Source: UBA1268 sp002694955 (GTDB taxonomy: Bacteria; Planctomycetota; Planctomycetia; Pirellulales; UBA1268). Taken from it: a stretch of 64,000 bases of DNA. The notes below the pieces were generated by a model. That model searched no databases. It saw only the letters and a program-made list of their open reading frames with translations, and was not told where the DNA came from. The translations under genes were made by a program, and so were the position numbers. Numbering within the stretch: the stretch's first letter is position 1; each line of letters starts with the position of its first letter. Positions 1 to 7,185 of the stretch are shown here, one piece after another. The stretch lies in NCBI GenBank assembly GCA_028066355.1, contig JALCBP010000001.1, forward strand, positions 1 through 64,000, written 5' to 3'.

Positions 1-128
1 AACCTTGGGCAAATATCAACACAACAGCCACATTCGTTCTATAACATCCATACCCAAACCATACCAAAGTTGCCGGCCCAGAAATGGCCCAGAGAGAGAA
101 CAATCGATTGCTTTTAATCCATTGATCT

Positions 129-1262
129 TTAACGTCCTCTTTTTTTCTTCTCTACTTTTAGTCTTTCCATTTCTTTCTTCGTGTGCATATCAGTTCTCAG
201 TTCCGGTGTTTTGATGCTACGACGACTGGCTTTTTTACACACATCGGCCTTGTGGAAGAGCTGCTGTATTGCCGTTATGACCTGATCCATAGTCACATCA
301 ACAACTGCATTGGAACGATTGGTGGGTTGCACCAGAACTGATTGTGTCTTCCATGGCCTCCACTGACGTTGATCTGTTTGCCCACAAATCTTTACGATGG
401 GCACGCCAAATGATGCTGCAACGTGTGGCAATCCTGTGTCCACACCGATACAACAATCCATTTGCGAGAGGAGTGCTGACGCCTCACCAAGCGAATACTT
501 TTGGCTTAAGTCATGAACATGTGAAGCGACGTTCGAGTCAAGGATCTGCTGGAGTTGCTGATGCATATCAAGGTCGGCTAACGAACCGCATAGAAACACT
601 TCACATCCAAATTCTTCAATAAGCCAACGCAGGACTTCAGCCATGTAAGGCGTCCGCCAGTTCCTCACTGAGTCACTTGACTTTGGCGACATGAAAACTC
701 TTGGTTTTTCTGGGGGTATCGATTCCAGAAGTTGATCAACTTTTCGACCAGATGATTCAGACACCCAATTCTCGTTGTGACCATCGTCAACCGTGATGCC
801 CTCAGCTCTAAGCAGGTCTAAGGACAGTTCGACTTCGTGCCTTCCTTTCTGCAAAGGAACTTTATGAGTCAGGAACATTCCTCGTCCATCCCGTACTGCA
901 CCAACCCGATGCGGGATTCCAGCTAACCATGCCAACAGGCCAGTTGAAAGTGAACGGTTCAGAATAAAGGCTTGGTTATATCGACGTCGTCGAATCCAAC
1001 GTGCCATCGATATAATGCTTACAAAAGAATTTAGAACAGCACCATTAATGCATTTTGGGCGATTCCATACGAGCAGTTCATTCTTGTATGGACAATCTTC
1101 AAGAATTTGGCCCGCACCATGCTCAACAACTACATCAATAATAGCATCCGGGTACTTCCTTCTTAGATTTCTGAGAAAAGGAATAGCAAGTACGGTATCA
1201 CCGATATGTCGGTTTCGTATAACCAGTATTCGTTTTTCCAGATTTTGTTGCTTAGATTTCAT
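129..1262 (-). CDS. Glycosyltransferase family 9 (ADP-heptose:LPS heptosyltransferase-like)
   Basis: Family-9 enzymes transfer heptose or another sugar from a nucleotide donor to the LPS core on the cytoplasmic face of the inner membrane. The N-terminus has the family opening ILVIRNRHIGDTVLAIPFL, and the C-terminal half has the donor-site signature DTGLPHVAASFGVP followed by CGQTDQRQWRPW. About 377 residues, usual for the family, but with an unusual basic tail of some 40 residues (ending KKKRGR). I chose the ATG at 1262 over a TTG ten codons upstream; neither has a strong ribosome-binding site. waaA at the other end of the window supports an LPS-type envelope. The sugar donor cannot be told from sequence, so heptosyltransferase is a family name, not a proven activity. 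Confidence 0.85.
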   Translation of the reverse strand: MKSKQQNLEKRILVIRNRHIGDTVLAIPFLRNLRRKYPDAIIDVVVEHGAGQILEDCPYKNELLVWNRPKCINGAVLNSFVSIISMARWIRRRRYNQAFILNRSLSTGLLAWLAGIPHRVGAVRDGRGMFLTHKVPLQKGRHEVELSLDLLRAEGITVDDGHNENWVSESSGRKVDQLLESIPPEKPRVFMSPKSSDSVRNWRTPYMAEVLRWLIEEFGCEVFLCGSLADLDMHQQLQQILDSNVASHVHDLSQKYSLGEASALLSQMDCCIGVDTGLPHVAASFGVPIVKICGQTDQRQWRPWKTQSVLVQPTNRSNAVVDVTMDQVITAIQQLFHKADVCKKASRRSIKTPELRTDMHTKKEMERLKVEKKKRGR

Positions 1263-1465
1263 CCGTGTAATCTTTTGCCAGCACCCTAACAATTCATAAA
1301 TAGATCAATTCCCATCTTGCTCAACTCTCAGTGGGTTCTTCCCAAAGCCTGATTGGTACATCTACCCCCACTTCAAAAGTGTTTAGGTTCACTGAATTAC
1401 ACAGCGATAGCCCGGAATTGGGCCAATATTCATAAAACCCCTTGCTTGAATGCATGGTTGGCTAA

Positions 1466-1538
1466 TACCCCCAAGGGGAGTCGAACCCCTGTTTTCGGAC
1501 TGAGAACCCGATGTCCTAGGCCACTAGACGATGGGGGC
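1466..1538 (-). tRNA. tRNA-Glu (anticodon CTC)
   Basis: Read on the minus strand, the 73 bases fold into a full cloverleaf. The acceptor stem is GCCCCCA/TGGGGGT with a G1-U72 wobble, the anticodon stem is TCGGG/TCCGA around loop TTCTCAG, and the T arm is AGGGG-TTCGACT-CCCCT. The middle of the loop reads CTC, giving Glu. The D arm TCGTCTAGTGGCCTAGGACA is typical of bacterial tRNA-Glu. The discriminator base is A and the 3' CCA is not encoded (ATTAG follows), so it must be added enzymatically. It stands alone between the kinase and glycosyltransferase genes. Confidence 0.95.
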
Positions 1539-1610
1539 GTGGCAGACCCGGTTGACGGTACCGGCCCAACTAGTCCATTTCAAGCCTTCGTCCCAAAAAC
1601 TCCCGAAACG

Positions 1611-2807
1611 TCACTCCGAATTCGGCCGGGGACGAATAGGTGGCCTTCGAATGGATGGAATCTGACGTCGCCTTCCGAGAAAAAAACCGACTCCAAAACC
1701 AAAGGCTGCAAGTGCACCAGTCACTGCCCACACTCGCCGTGAAACAATCTTGTCAATTTCTTCCCGATCGATCGATGCTTTCAGCATCGCTGTAGCCGAC
1801 GCAACTGTACTTGCCTGTTGGTTTGTGCCTGCATGCGTCCTTAACACTGAAAAGGATGACTTCGCGAGATAGTCTTTTGAAAACCGTTTGCCAAAAGCTG
1901 CCTCAGGATCCCAGCGAAGGGGTAACTCAGCCGTACGAGACGGAGGCGCTCTTTGCGTAACTAATGGCTCCACCACATCAAGCAGATCACTCGGACTCTG
2001 AAAACGTTTCCCTTGATCTTTTTCAAGCAATCGCTCAATTACATCGGCAATAGCCTCAGGAAAATCTGGACGTATTTTTACTAGTGGTGCTAATGGTTCT
2101 TTTGCATGCGCCAATGCAACAGCGACACCGGTTGTTCCACGAAAAGGTGGCTGACCAGCGACAAGATGGTAGGCCGTTGCACCGAGGGAATAGAGATCAC
2201 TGCGAACATCAACTTCACCACCGTGCGATTGCTCGGGGCTCATATAAAGTGGTGTACCGAGCGCCATACCGGTCTGTGTCAGTTCCAGATCATCATGCAA
2301 GACTCTTGCTAAGCCGAAGTCAGCCACTTTGACTTCTCCTCGTGGCGTTAACAGCAGGTTTTCTGGTTTGATATCTCTGTGAACAACACCACCACCTTCC
2401 GCACAGGCCAACGCTGCGGCCACCTGCATCAAGACGCTAAGCACTGCATCAGGACCCAAAGGCCCACTCTCTTTAAGCCATGCCCGAAGTGACGGACCTG
2501 ATACAAACTCTTCAGCAAGAAAATGAATACCCTCGATACAGCCGACTTCATGAATCTGCACAATATTGCCATGCACAAGCGCTGCAGCTGCACGCGCTTC
2601 TTGAGAAAAACGCTCAACTGCCTCCGGATGCAACAGCGTCGCAGGACGTAGCGCTTTCACCGCAACACGACGATTGAGTGACGTTTGTTCCGCAAGGTAC
2701 ACGTCTGCCATGCCACCACTTCCAAGTTTATGGAGTAGCCGATATCCTCCAAGGATGCGACCTGAAAGATCACTGCCAAGTGATGTAGTATCCGATTGGT
2801 TCTGCAT
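1611..2807 (-). CDS. Membrane-anchored Ser/Thr protein kinase (Hanks/PknB type)
   Basis: Phosphorylates proteins on Ser/Thr, here from the cytoplasmic side of the membrane. The kinase domain covers about residues 20-285: glycine loop LGSGGMADVYLA, lysine in VAVKAL (K51), catalytic loop HRDIKPEN, DFGLA, and activation segment ending GTPLYMSPEQ, so it looks active. A linker leads to one hydrophobic segment near the C-terminus (VWAVTGALAAFGFGVGFFLG) and a short basic tail, with no extracellular sensor domain. The ATG at 2807 is chosen; a TTG 32 codons upstream would run into the divergent cyclophilin gene. No partner phosphatase or substrate is encoded nearby. Such kinases are abundant in planctomycetes. 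Confidence 0.9.
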   Translation of the reverse strand: MQNQSDTTSLGSDLSGRILGGYRLLHKLGSGGMADVYLAEQTSLNRRVAVKALRPATLLHPEAVERFSQEARAAAALVHGNIVQIHEVGCIEGIHFLAEEFVSGPSLRAWLKESGPLGPDAVLSVLMQVAAALACAEGGGVVHRDIKPENLLLTPRGEVKVADFGLARVLHDDLELTQTGMALGTPLYMSPEQSHGGEVDVRSDLYSLGATAYHLVAGQPPFRGTTGVAVALAHAKEPLAPLVKIRPDFPEAIADVIERLLEKDQGKRFQSPSDLLDVVEPLVTQRAPPSRTAELPLRWDPEAAFGKRFSKDYLAKSSFSVLRTHAGTNQQASTVASATAMLKASIDREEIDKIVSRRVWAVTGALAAFGFGVGFFLGRRRQIPSIRRPPIRPRPNSE

Positions 2808-2896
2808 AGACTTTGTTCTACTGCCTGTTCTGCGGAAACGCTCCAGTAATAGTAGCATAAAACCCAATACCTTTAGGATCTCGAGAAGGAGAACAA

Positions 2897-3436
2897 ATGG
2901 CAAAGCCCTCTGCCAGTGAATTGCAAAAAGCCGCCGAAGCAGTTGATCTTGATGGCTTCGACTATGAAGTCACTATTGAAACATCCGCTGGCCCGATTTC
3001 ACTCATGCTCGACGCCGCGAATGCCCCTGGCCATGTCCGCAATCTGGTTGCCCTCGCCGAAAGTGGATTTTACAACAACGGATGCTTCCATCGCATCATC
3101 CCTGGATTCATGATTCAGGGCGGCTGCCCAGAAGGAAGTGGGAGAGGTGGACCGGGCTATGAAATCGATGCAGAATTCAACGACACCCCACACGAGCCAG
3201 GTGTCCTCTCAATGGCAAGAACAAGTGACCCAAACTCAGCAGGTAGTCAGTTTTTTATCTGCTTAGAAAAAGTCCCCCATCTCGACGGTCAGTACACCGC
3301 ATTCGGTCGCACAGCAGATGATGCCAGCCTGCAGGTCGTCAAGGCAATCGGCAGTGTTCCGACCGGTGCTGGTGATCGCCCCCAGCAAGAGGTTGCAATT
3401 ACCAAAGCGACGGTTACAAAGAAACCAAAGCCCTAA
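2897..3436 (+). CDS. Cyclophilin-type peptidyl-prolyl cis-trans isomerase
   Basis: Catalyses proline isomerisation during protein folding. A single cyclophilin domain fills most of its 179 residues: FHRIIPGFMIQGG with the catalytic Arg, then SMARTSDPNSAGSQFFI and HLDGQYTAFGR, the usual active-site and binding segments. There is no signal peptide, so it is probably cytoplasmic. A GAGAAGGAGAAC ribosome-binding site lies just upstream of the ATG. It is divergent from the kinase gene, with about 90 bases between their starts, so the two may share a control region. It converges on the protease gene downstream. Confidence 0.93.
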   Translation: MAKPSASELQKAAEAVDLDGFDYEVTIETSAGPISLMLDAANAPGHVRNLVALAESGFYNNGCFHRIIPGFMIQGGCPEGSGRGGPGYEIDAEFNDTPHEPGVLSMARTSDPNSAGSQFFICLEKVPHLDGQYTAFGRTADDASLQVVKAIGSVPTGAGDRPQQEVAITKATVTKKPKP

Positions 3437-3474
3437 TCAATCTTAGGCGGAGAAGGCGGCTTGAGCTGGGCATG

Positions 3475-3491
3475 AGGCCTCGCTCAGGCCT
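3475..3491. terminator. Weak hairpin between convergent genes
   Basis: AGGCCT-CGCTC-AGGCCT forms a six-base-pair stem in the 73-base gap between the convergent cyclophilin and protease genes. Only a short, broken T tract follows on the plus strand (GCCTGTCTTTT), so termination is a guess. Confidence 0.3.
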
Positions 3492-3509
3492 GCCTGTCTT
3501 TTACAACTT

Positions 3510-4646
3510 TCATGAGATCGTTTGTCGACTTCGCCAGATGAGTCGCAATCCAAAAAGCAAAAGTGAAAAGCCGCCAACTGCAGTTAGCAATGCCTCTGTA
3601 TTGGTGAATATATTAAAGTGCGCCCACACTTCGTCTGATATATGGAAATCACCCAATAAAGACCACGGAGCGGAGGGCCGCTGACTCATTGGCTGATAGG
3701 GACTCGTAACCGTCTGCGGCATCGGGCGTACTGGCGATGCTACGACCGTTGGATACATGCGAGGTTTTTGCTGGGGTAGATGTTTTAGCTGGGGAGCCTG
3801 AACAACGGTCATCGCCTGCTCAGTTGGACGGAGCGGCTGGTTTTGATTACGGTTCGTTGTGTTTGCTGCAACTTGATACGGCACTTCCTCAAATCCATCA
3901 GAACCAACACTGGCAAGAAAAATTCGAAGACGGCTGGCACAACTGCCCACTGTTCGTCCGTTCCCCTCACCAAAAAGAACACCCGCCAACCTGCCATTGG
4001 CATTCAGAATCGGCCCACCAGAGTCGCCCTGTCGCGCTGGTGCCTGCAATTCAACAAGTTCCTTCGGGTACCCTGATCCCGGTGAGAGATACTCTGTGCA
4101 ACGGCCTCGCTGTTCACGGTAGGCACCCCGCCCATACCCCGCGATTGATAGCGGCTCTCCCGGAAGTGGGTTTCGTTCTGCAAGTGGCACCGGTATCGCC
4201 TTCGGCTTCCAAATCGATATGGCTGCCAGATCCCAAGCTTCATCGAATCGAATGACTGTTCCAGCAGACTGAAAGCCATCGTCAAACTGGACAAGCACTG
4301 CTGAGCGACTGTCTCGAATCACATGCCAGTTGGTGAGCACCAAGCCTTGGGACTCATTGATATCTACAAGCACACCAGATCCCAATGAGACACCTGACGA
4401 TTCAGGAGCAATGATTCTTGCCACCGCAGGATGTGGCGTTTGATCACTCAGCAAGTAGTCAGCAAACAGTTCGGGGTCGAATGGCTGCACATGACGGCTG
4501 CCACTCCAGCCACCTGTGCTGAATCGTTGTTGCCCATATGCAAGGTGACCAATACCGAGCAGATTTGTCACGACTGCAAGAAAGAGTATCGCGACAAGCC
4601 CTGTGGATCGGCTCATTCTCTCAGCTACCCGGCCGGATGGTTGCAT
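3510..4646 (-). CDS. Secreted or membrane-tethered trypsin-like serine protease
   Basis: A chymotrypsin-fold protease with a readable triad: His in LTNWHVIRD, Asp in DEAWDLAAISI and Ser in RQGDSGGPI. An N-terminal hydrophobic signal (LVAILFLAVVTNLLGIGHLA) gives export, and a C-terminal hydrophobic stretch (LLTAVGGFSLLLFGLRLIW) followed by a basic end could hold it in the membrane. No PDZ domain is present, unlike HtrA proteins. Two adjacent ATGs follow a GGAG: 4646 has the better spacing (6 bases) and 4649 is possible. The 57-residue gene 30 bases upstream on the same strand is probably co-transcribed. The region between triad and membrane segment is rich in Gln/Pro/Thr and looks like a flexible linker. 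Substrate unknown. Confidence 0.8.
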   Translation of the reverse strand: MQPSGRVAERMSRSTGLVAILFLAVVTNLLGIGHLAYGQQRFSTGGWSGSRHVQPFDPELFADYLLSDQTPHPAVARIIAPESSGVSLGSGVLVDINESQGLVLTNWHVIRDSRSAVLVQFDDGFQSAGTVIRFDEAWDLAAISIWKPKAIPVPLAERNPLPGEPLSIAGYGRGAYREQRGRCTEYLSPGSGYPKELVELQAPARQGDSGGPILNANGRLAGVLFGEGNGRTVGSCASRLRIFLASVGSDGFEEVPYQVAANTTNRNQNQPLRPTEQAMTVVQAPQLKHLPQQKPRMYPTVVASPVRPMPQTVTSPYQPMSQRPSAPWSLLGDFHISDEVWAHFNIFTNTEALLTAVGGFSLLLFGLRLIWRSRQTIS

Positions 4647-4676
4647 CATTTTCTCCAGCCAAATTGAGGCACACAA

Positions 4677-4850
4677 TCACTGCGACATTTTTCTCAAAAG
4701 CTGTCGCTCTCGTTCTCGGACAACAATTTTCCGTAACAGTTCTTCCCGTAATCGTTTGTGTTCCTGCACAGGCAACCCGCGTTCACTCTTTGAACTTTGC
4801 TTGGCATAAACTGCCGTATCATTTTTCACCAGGCTTGCTGCATGGCCCAT
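4677..4850 (-). CDS. Small charged protein, 57 aa, unknown
   Basis: Not recognised. The start rests on a good ribosome-binding site: GGAGGCGGGT directly precedes ATG at 4850, better than at most genes here. The second half is a strongly charged, probably helical segment (EHKRLREELLRK, then RERERQLLRK). No signal peptide, membrane segment or cysteine pair is visible. It lies on the same strand as the trypsin-like protease, whose start is 30 bases beyond this stop, suggesting a two-gene transcript. A longer reading frame upstream lacks a comparable start site. It could be a small regulatory or nucleic-acid-binding protein, but nothing identifies its role. Confidence 0.5.
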   Translation of the reverse strand: MGHAASLVKNDTAVYAKQSSKSERGLPVQEHKRLREELLRKIVVRERERQLLRKMSQ

Positions 4851-4860
4851 ACCCGCCTCC
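4851..4860 (-). promoter_or_regulatory. Strong ribosome-binding site of the 57-aa gene
   Basis: The minus strand reads GGAGGCGGGT immediately before ATG at 4850. This near-complete anti-16S match decides the start and is the main reason the small gene is considered real. Confidence 0.55.
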
Positions 4861-4987
4861 ATAGAGCGTAGTGGCGACCGGCCTCGCCACGTCAATTGAG
4901 AGAAATCGGCTCTCTAGAGCTCTTTTGATGAAAGAGATAGACATCGCCGTCAAAGTTGACACGATCGACACAGTCACCGATCAACGA

Positions 4988-5014
4988 AGCAGGCGATCGA
5001 CAGAGCAGGCGATC
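4988..5014. repeat. Short direct repeat at the end of ilvA
   Basis: AGCAGGCGATC occurs at 4988-4998 and again at 5004-5014, overlapping the ilvA stop codon region. The two copies are 16 bases apart. Probably chance or local slippage. Confidence 0.4.
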
Positions 5015-6275
5015 AACGAGATCCCGTAGCAGAAATGACTTCAAAATCAGCTTCACGAAGCCGCTCATGAAGAGCCTCTATATGATCTTGGTCCGCTGTT
5101 TCCACGGTAACTTCGACTGTTGTAGAAAAGACTTCCGGACCAGAGAACGCTCGATCATGATTGATTTCCAGAACACTTGCGCCAGCGTCAGCAATGACCT
5201 GAGTCAGTTTTGCCATACCTCCAGGTCGATCACTAACAGTTGCAGTAAATCGCCATAACCTGCCGTCAACAGCAAGCCCGTGATCAATTACGCGATGCAA
5301 AACTGCAGGGTCAATATTCCCACCGCATAACAGCAGGACTACCTTACGTCCTCTCAACTCCTGCCCTGCTTCTCCCATGAGTGCCGCCAACGCTGCTGCA
5401 CCAGCTCCCTCGCATGACGTTTTCTCGAGTTCAAGCAAGCGTAACACTGCCAGAGAAAGTGCTCGCTCATCAACTGTCACCACACGGTCCACACGTGGCG
5501 CTGCCAGCGCGAATGCCCTATCTCCTACTCTTCCCACGGCGAGGCCATCAGCAAGTGTTGGCCGGACAGGTGCATTCACAGGTTTTCCGGCTGCGATTGA
5601 GGCAGTAAAACTCGCCGCTGCCGCAGCTTCAACAGCAATGATCTTGATATCCGGACGTTGTGCTTTTGCTGCAATGGCAACACCAGCCAGAAGGCCTGCA
5701 CCACCGGTTGGCACAACAATAGCATCCGCATCGGGGACGTCTTCCAAAATTTCAACTGCCGCTGTTCCCTGCCCCGCAATGATCTCTGCATCGTCGAATC
5801 CATGAATGAGTGGCAGGTCATCACACGATGAAATTTCAATTGACCGTTGCCGGGCCTCCTCAAAAGTTTCACCGTAAAGCACTACGCTTGCGCCAAGTCG
5901 CCGACAGGTTGCAACCTTTACCAACGGTGCAAATCGTGGCATTACAACAGTCACCGGAATCTTCAGCAACTTGCCGTGATAAGCCAACCCAAGTGCATGG
6001 TTCCCTGCTGAAGCCGCTACGACACCACGCTTTTTTTGTGATTCATCAAGAAGCAGAAGTGCGTTCCGTGCCCCACGCTCCTTGAATGAACCGGTTCGCT
6101 GTAACAGATCCAATTTGCAGTAAACATCACAGCCTGTGAGTTCCGTAAGTGGAATACTCGGTGGACAGGGAGAACGATAAATACCACCCGCTATTCGCTC
6201 AGCTGCATCAAAAATATCCTGTGAGGTCACTGACTCACTTAATGGCAATAAGTTTTTGTTGTCATGACTCGGCAT
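5013..6275 (-). CDS. ilvA: Threonine ammonia-lyase with C-terminal ACT domain
   Basis: A PLP enzyme that deaminates L-threonine to 2-oxobutanoate, the first step toward isoleucine or part of threonine breakdown. The PLP lysine is K65 in GSFKERGA; NHALG and the glycine loop PTGGAGLLAG that grips the phosphate are present, with LLCGGNIDP later. One ACT domain occupies about residues 325-405, as in the short ACT-type enzymes rather than E. coli IlvA with two. The ATG at 6275 overlaps the stop of the upstream HAD gene by one base (TGATG), so translation is probably coupled; a GTG one codon earlier is the alternative. Biosynthetic versus catabolic role cannot be settled from sequence, since no other ilv genes are present. 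Confidence 0.9.
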   Translation of the reverse strand: MPSHDNKNLLPLSESVTSQDIFDAAERIAGGIYRSPCPPSIPLTELTGCDVYCKLDLLQRTGSFKERGARNALLLLDESQKKRGVVAASAGNHALGLAYHGKLLKIPVTVVMPRFAPLVKVATCRRLGASVVLYGETFEEARQRSIEISSCDDLPLIHGFDDAEIIAGQGTAAVEILEDVPDADAIVVPTGGAGLLAGVAIAAKAQRPDIKIIAVEAAAAASFTASIAAGKPVNAPVRPTLADGLAVGRVGDRAFALAAPRVDRVVTVDERALSLAVLRLLELEKTSCEGAGAAALAALMGEAGQELRGRKVVLLLCGGNIDPAVLHRVIDHGLAVDGRLWRFTATVSDRPGGMAKLTQVIADAGASVLEINHDRAFSGPEVFSTTVEVTVETADQDHIEALHERLREADFEVISATGSR

Positions 6276-6910
6276 CACTGTACAGCTCCGGTGTCGGCCT
6301 GAGAGTTGCCTTCTGTTAGTCGCTGCGGCTGATGAAACGACCGTACATCAATCCAACTCATCCCAGCTTGACGAGCCGCTTCGATCCCAAGGTCACTATC
6401 CTCCCAGACAAGGCAACCTTCTGGGGCAACACCAAGGCGGCGAGCTGCCTCAAGAAACGGGTCTGGGTGCGGCTTGTGACGGTTTGTATCTTCGCTGGCA
6501 ACAATGCAATCAAAGAATTCACGAATACCTATCTGAAGAAGAATCTTTTCACAGACGTCACGATATCCTCCTGTTACGACCGCCACAGGAACATGCCCAT
6601 GGGCACGACGAAGCGCAGCAATCACGGGGTCAATTGCCTTTACATGCTTCACCTGCTCAAGAAATGCCGATTCTTTCATTTCTGAAGCATGGTCAAGATC
6701 GATTTCGATGGAAGCCTCATTGGCAAGCGTTGCAAGAATATCTCGTGTCGGCCGACCACCGAGGGCATAAAAACGGTCTTCATCAAACAGAATTCCGTGG
6801 TGTTTTGTTACATGAAGCCACGCTCGGTAGTGGGCAGGCATCGTATCGGCGAGCGTACCATCACAATCAAAGAGTATTGCTGTGTAATCCTGGAGCCGCC
6901 AGTCAGCCAT
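6275..6910 (-). CDS. HAD-superfamily phosphatase (beta-phosphoglucomutase/Gph-like)
   Basis: Haloacid-dehalogenase hydrolase, probably acting on a small sugar or glycolate phosphate. Motif I is FDCDGTLADT (nucleophile D15, acid D17), motif II VVTGGYRD, motif III lysine in RHKPHPDPF, and motif IV WEDSDLGIEAA. The helical cap inserted after motif I places it in the type-I cap subgroup. The ATG at 6910 is preceded by AAAAAGGCACG; further ATG/GTG codons lie up to 36 bases upstream. It overlaps ilvA by one base, so the two are an operon, although a metabolic link with threonine deamination is not obvious. Confidence 0.85.
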   Translation of the reverse strand: MADWRLQDYTAILFDCDGTLADTMPAHYRAWLHVTKHHGILFDEDRFYALGGRPTRDILATLANEASIEIDLDHASEMKESAFLEQVKHVKAIDPVIAALRRAHGHVPVAVVTGGYRDVCEKILLQIGIREFFDCIVASEDTNRHKPHPDPFLEAARRLGVAPEGCLVWEDSDLGIEAARQAGMSWIDVRSFHQPQRLTEGNSQADTGAVQ

Positions 6911-7185
6911 CGTGCCTTTTTGTTGCGTTGTATTCATGTGATTCATTTCGGTGCAAAGACCACTTACCCCTCAGAGGTTTTGAAATACTACTGTGAAACA
7001 CGGGCTATGCTCACCCGCTGATGCAGACTTTAACGATTGTGCAGGTCAGAAAACCAACAGCCTGCCTGTTTTTTCTTCCTGACCGGAACAGTTTTACAAG
7101 GTAGCCTATTCTATAGAGGAGTTGGGCTCTCGTTTTTTGCTCTTTGTCTCACCTGCTGTTTTTCAGCCAGCCAGATCCACACAAC

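Noticed and set aside
4988..5014. Direct repeats as a CRISPR-like or attachment site
   Set aside because: Only two 11-base copies with a 5-base gap at the end of ilvA, without integrase or cas genes.
7022..7143. Hairpin with T-run (AACAG/CTGTT) ahead of the chemoreceptor
   Set aside because: Five-base-pair stem only, and no plus-strand gene precedes it that would need termination.
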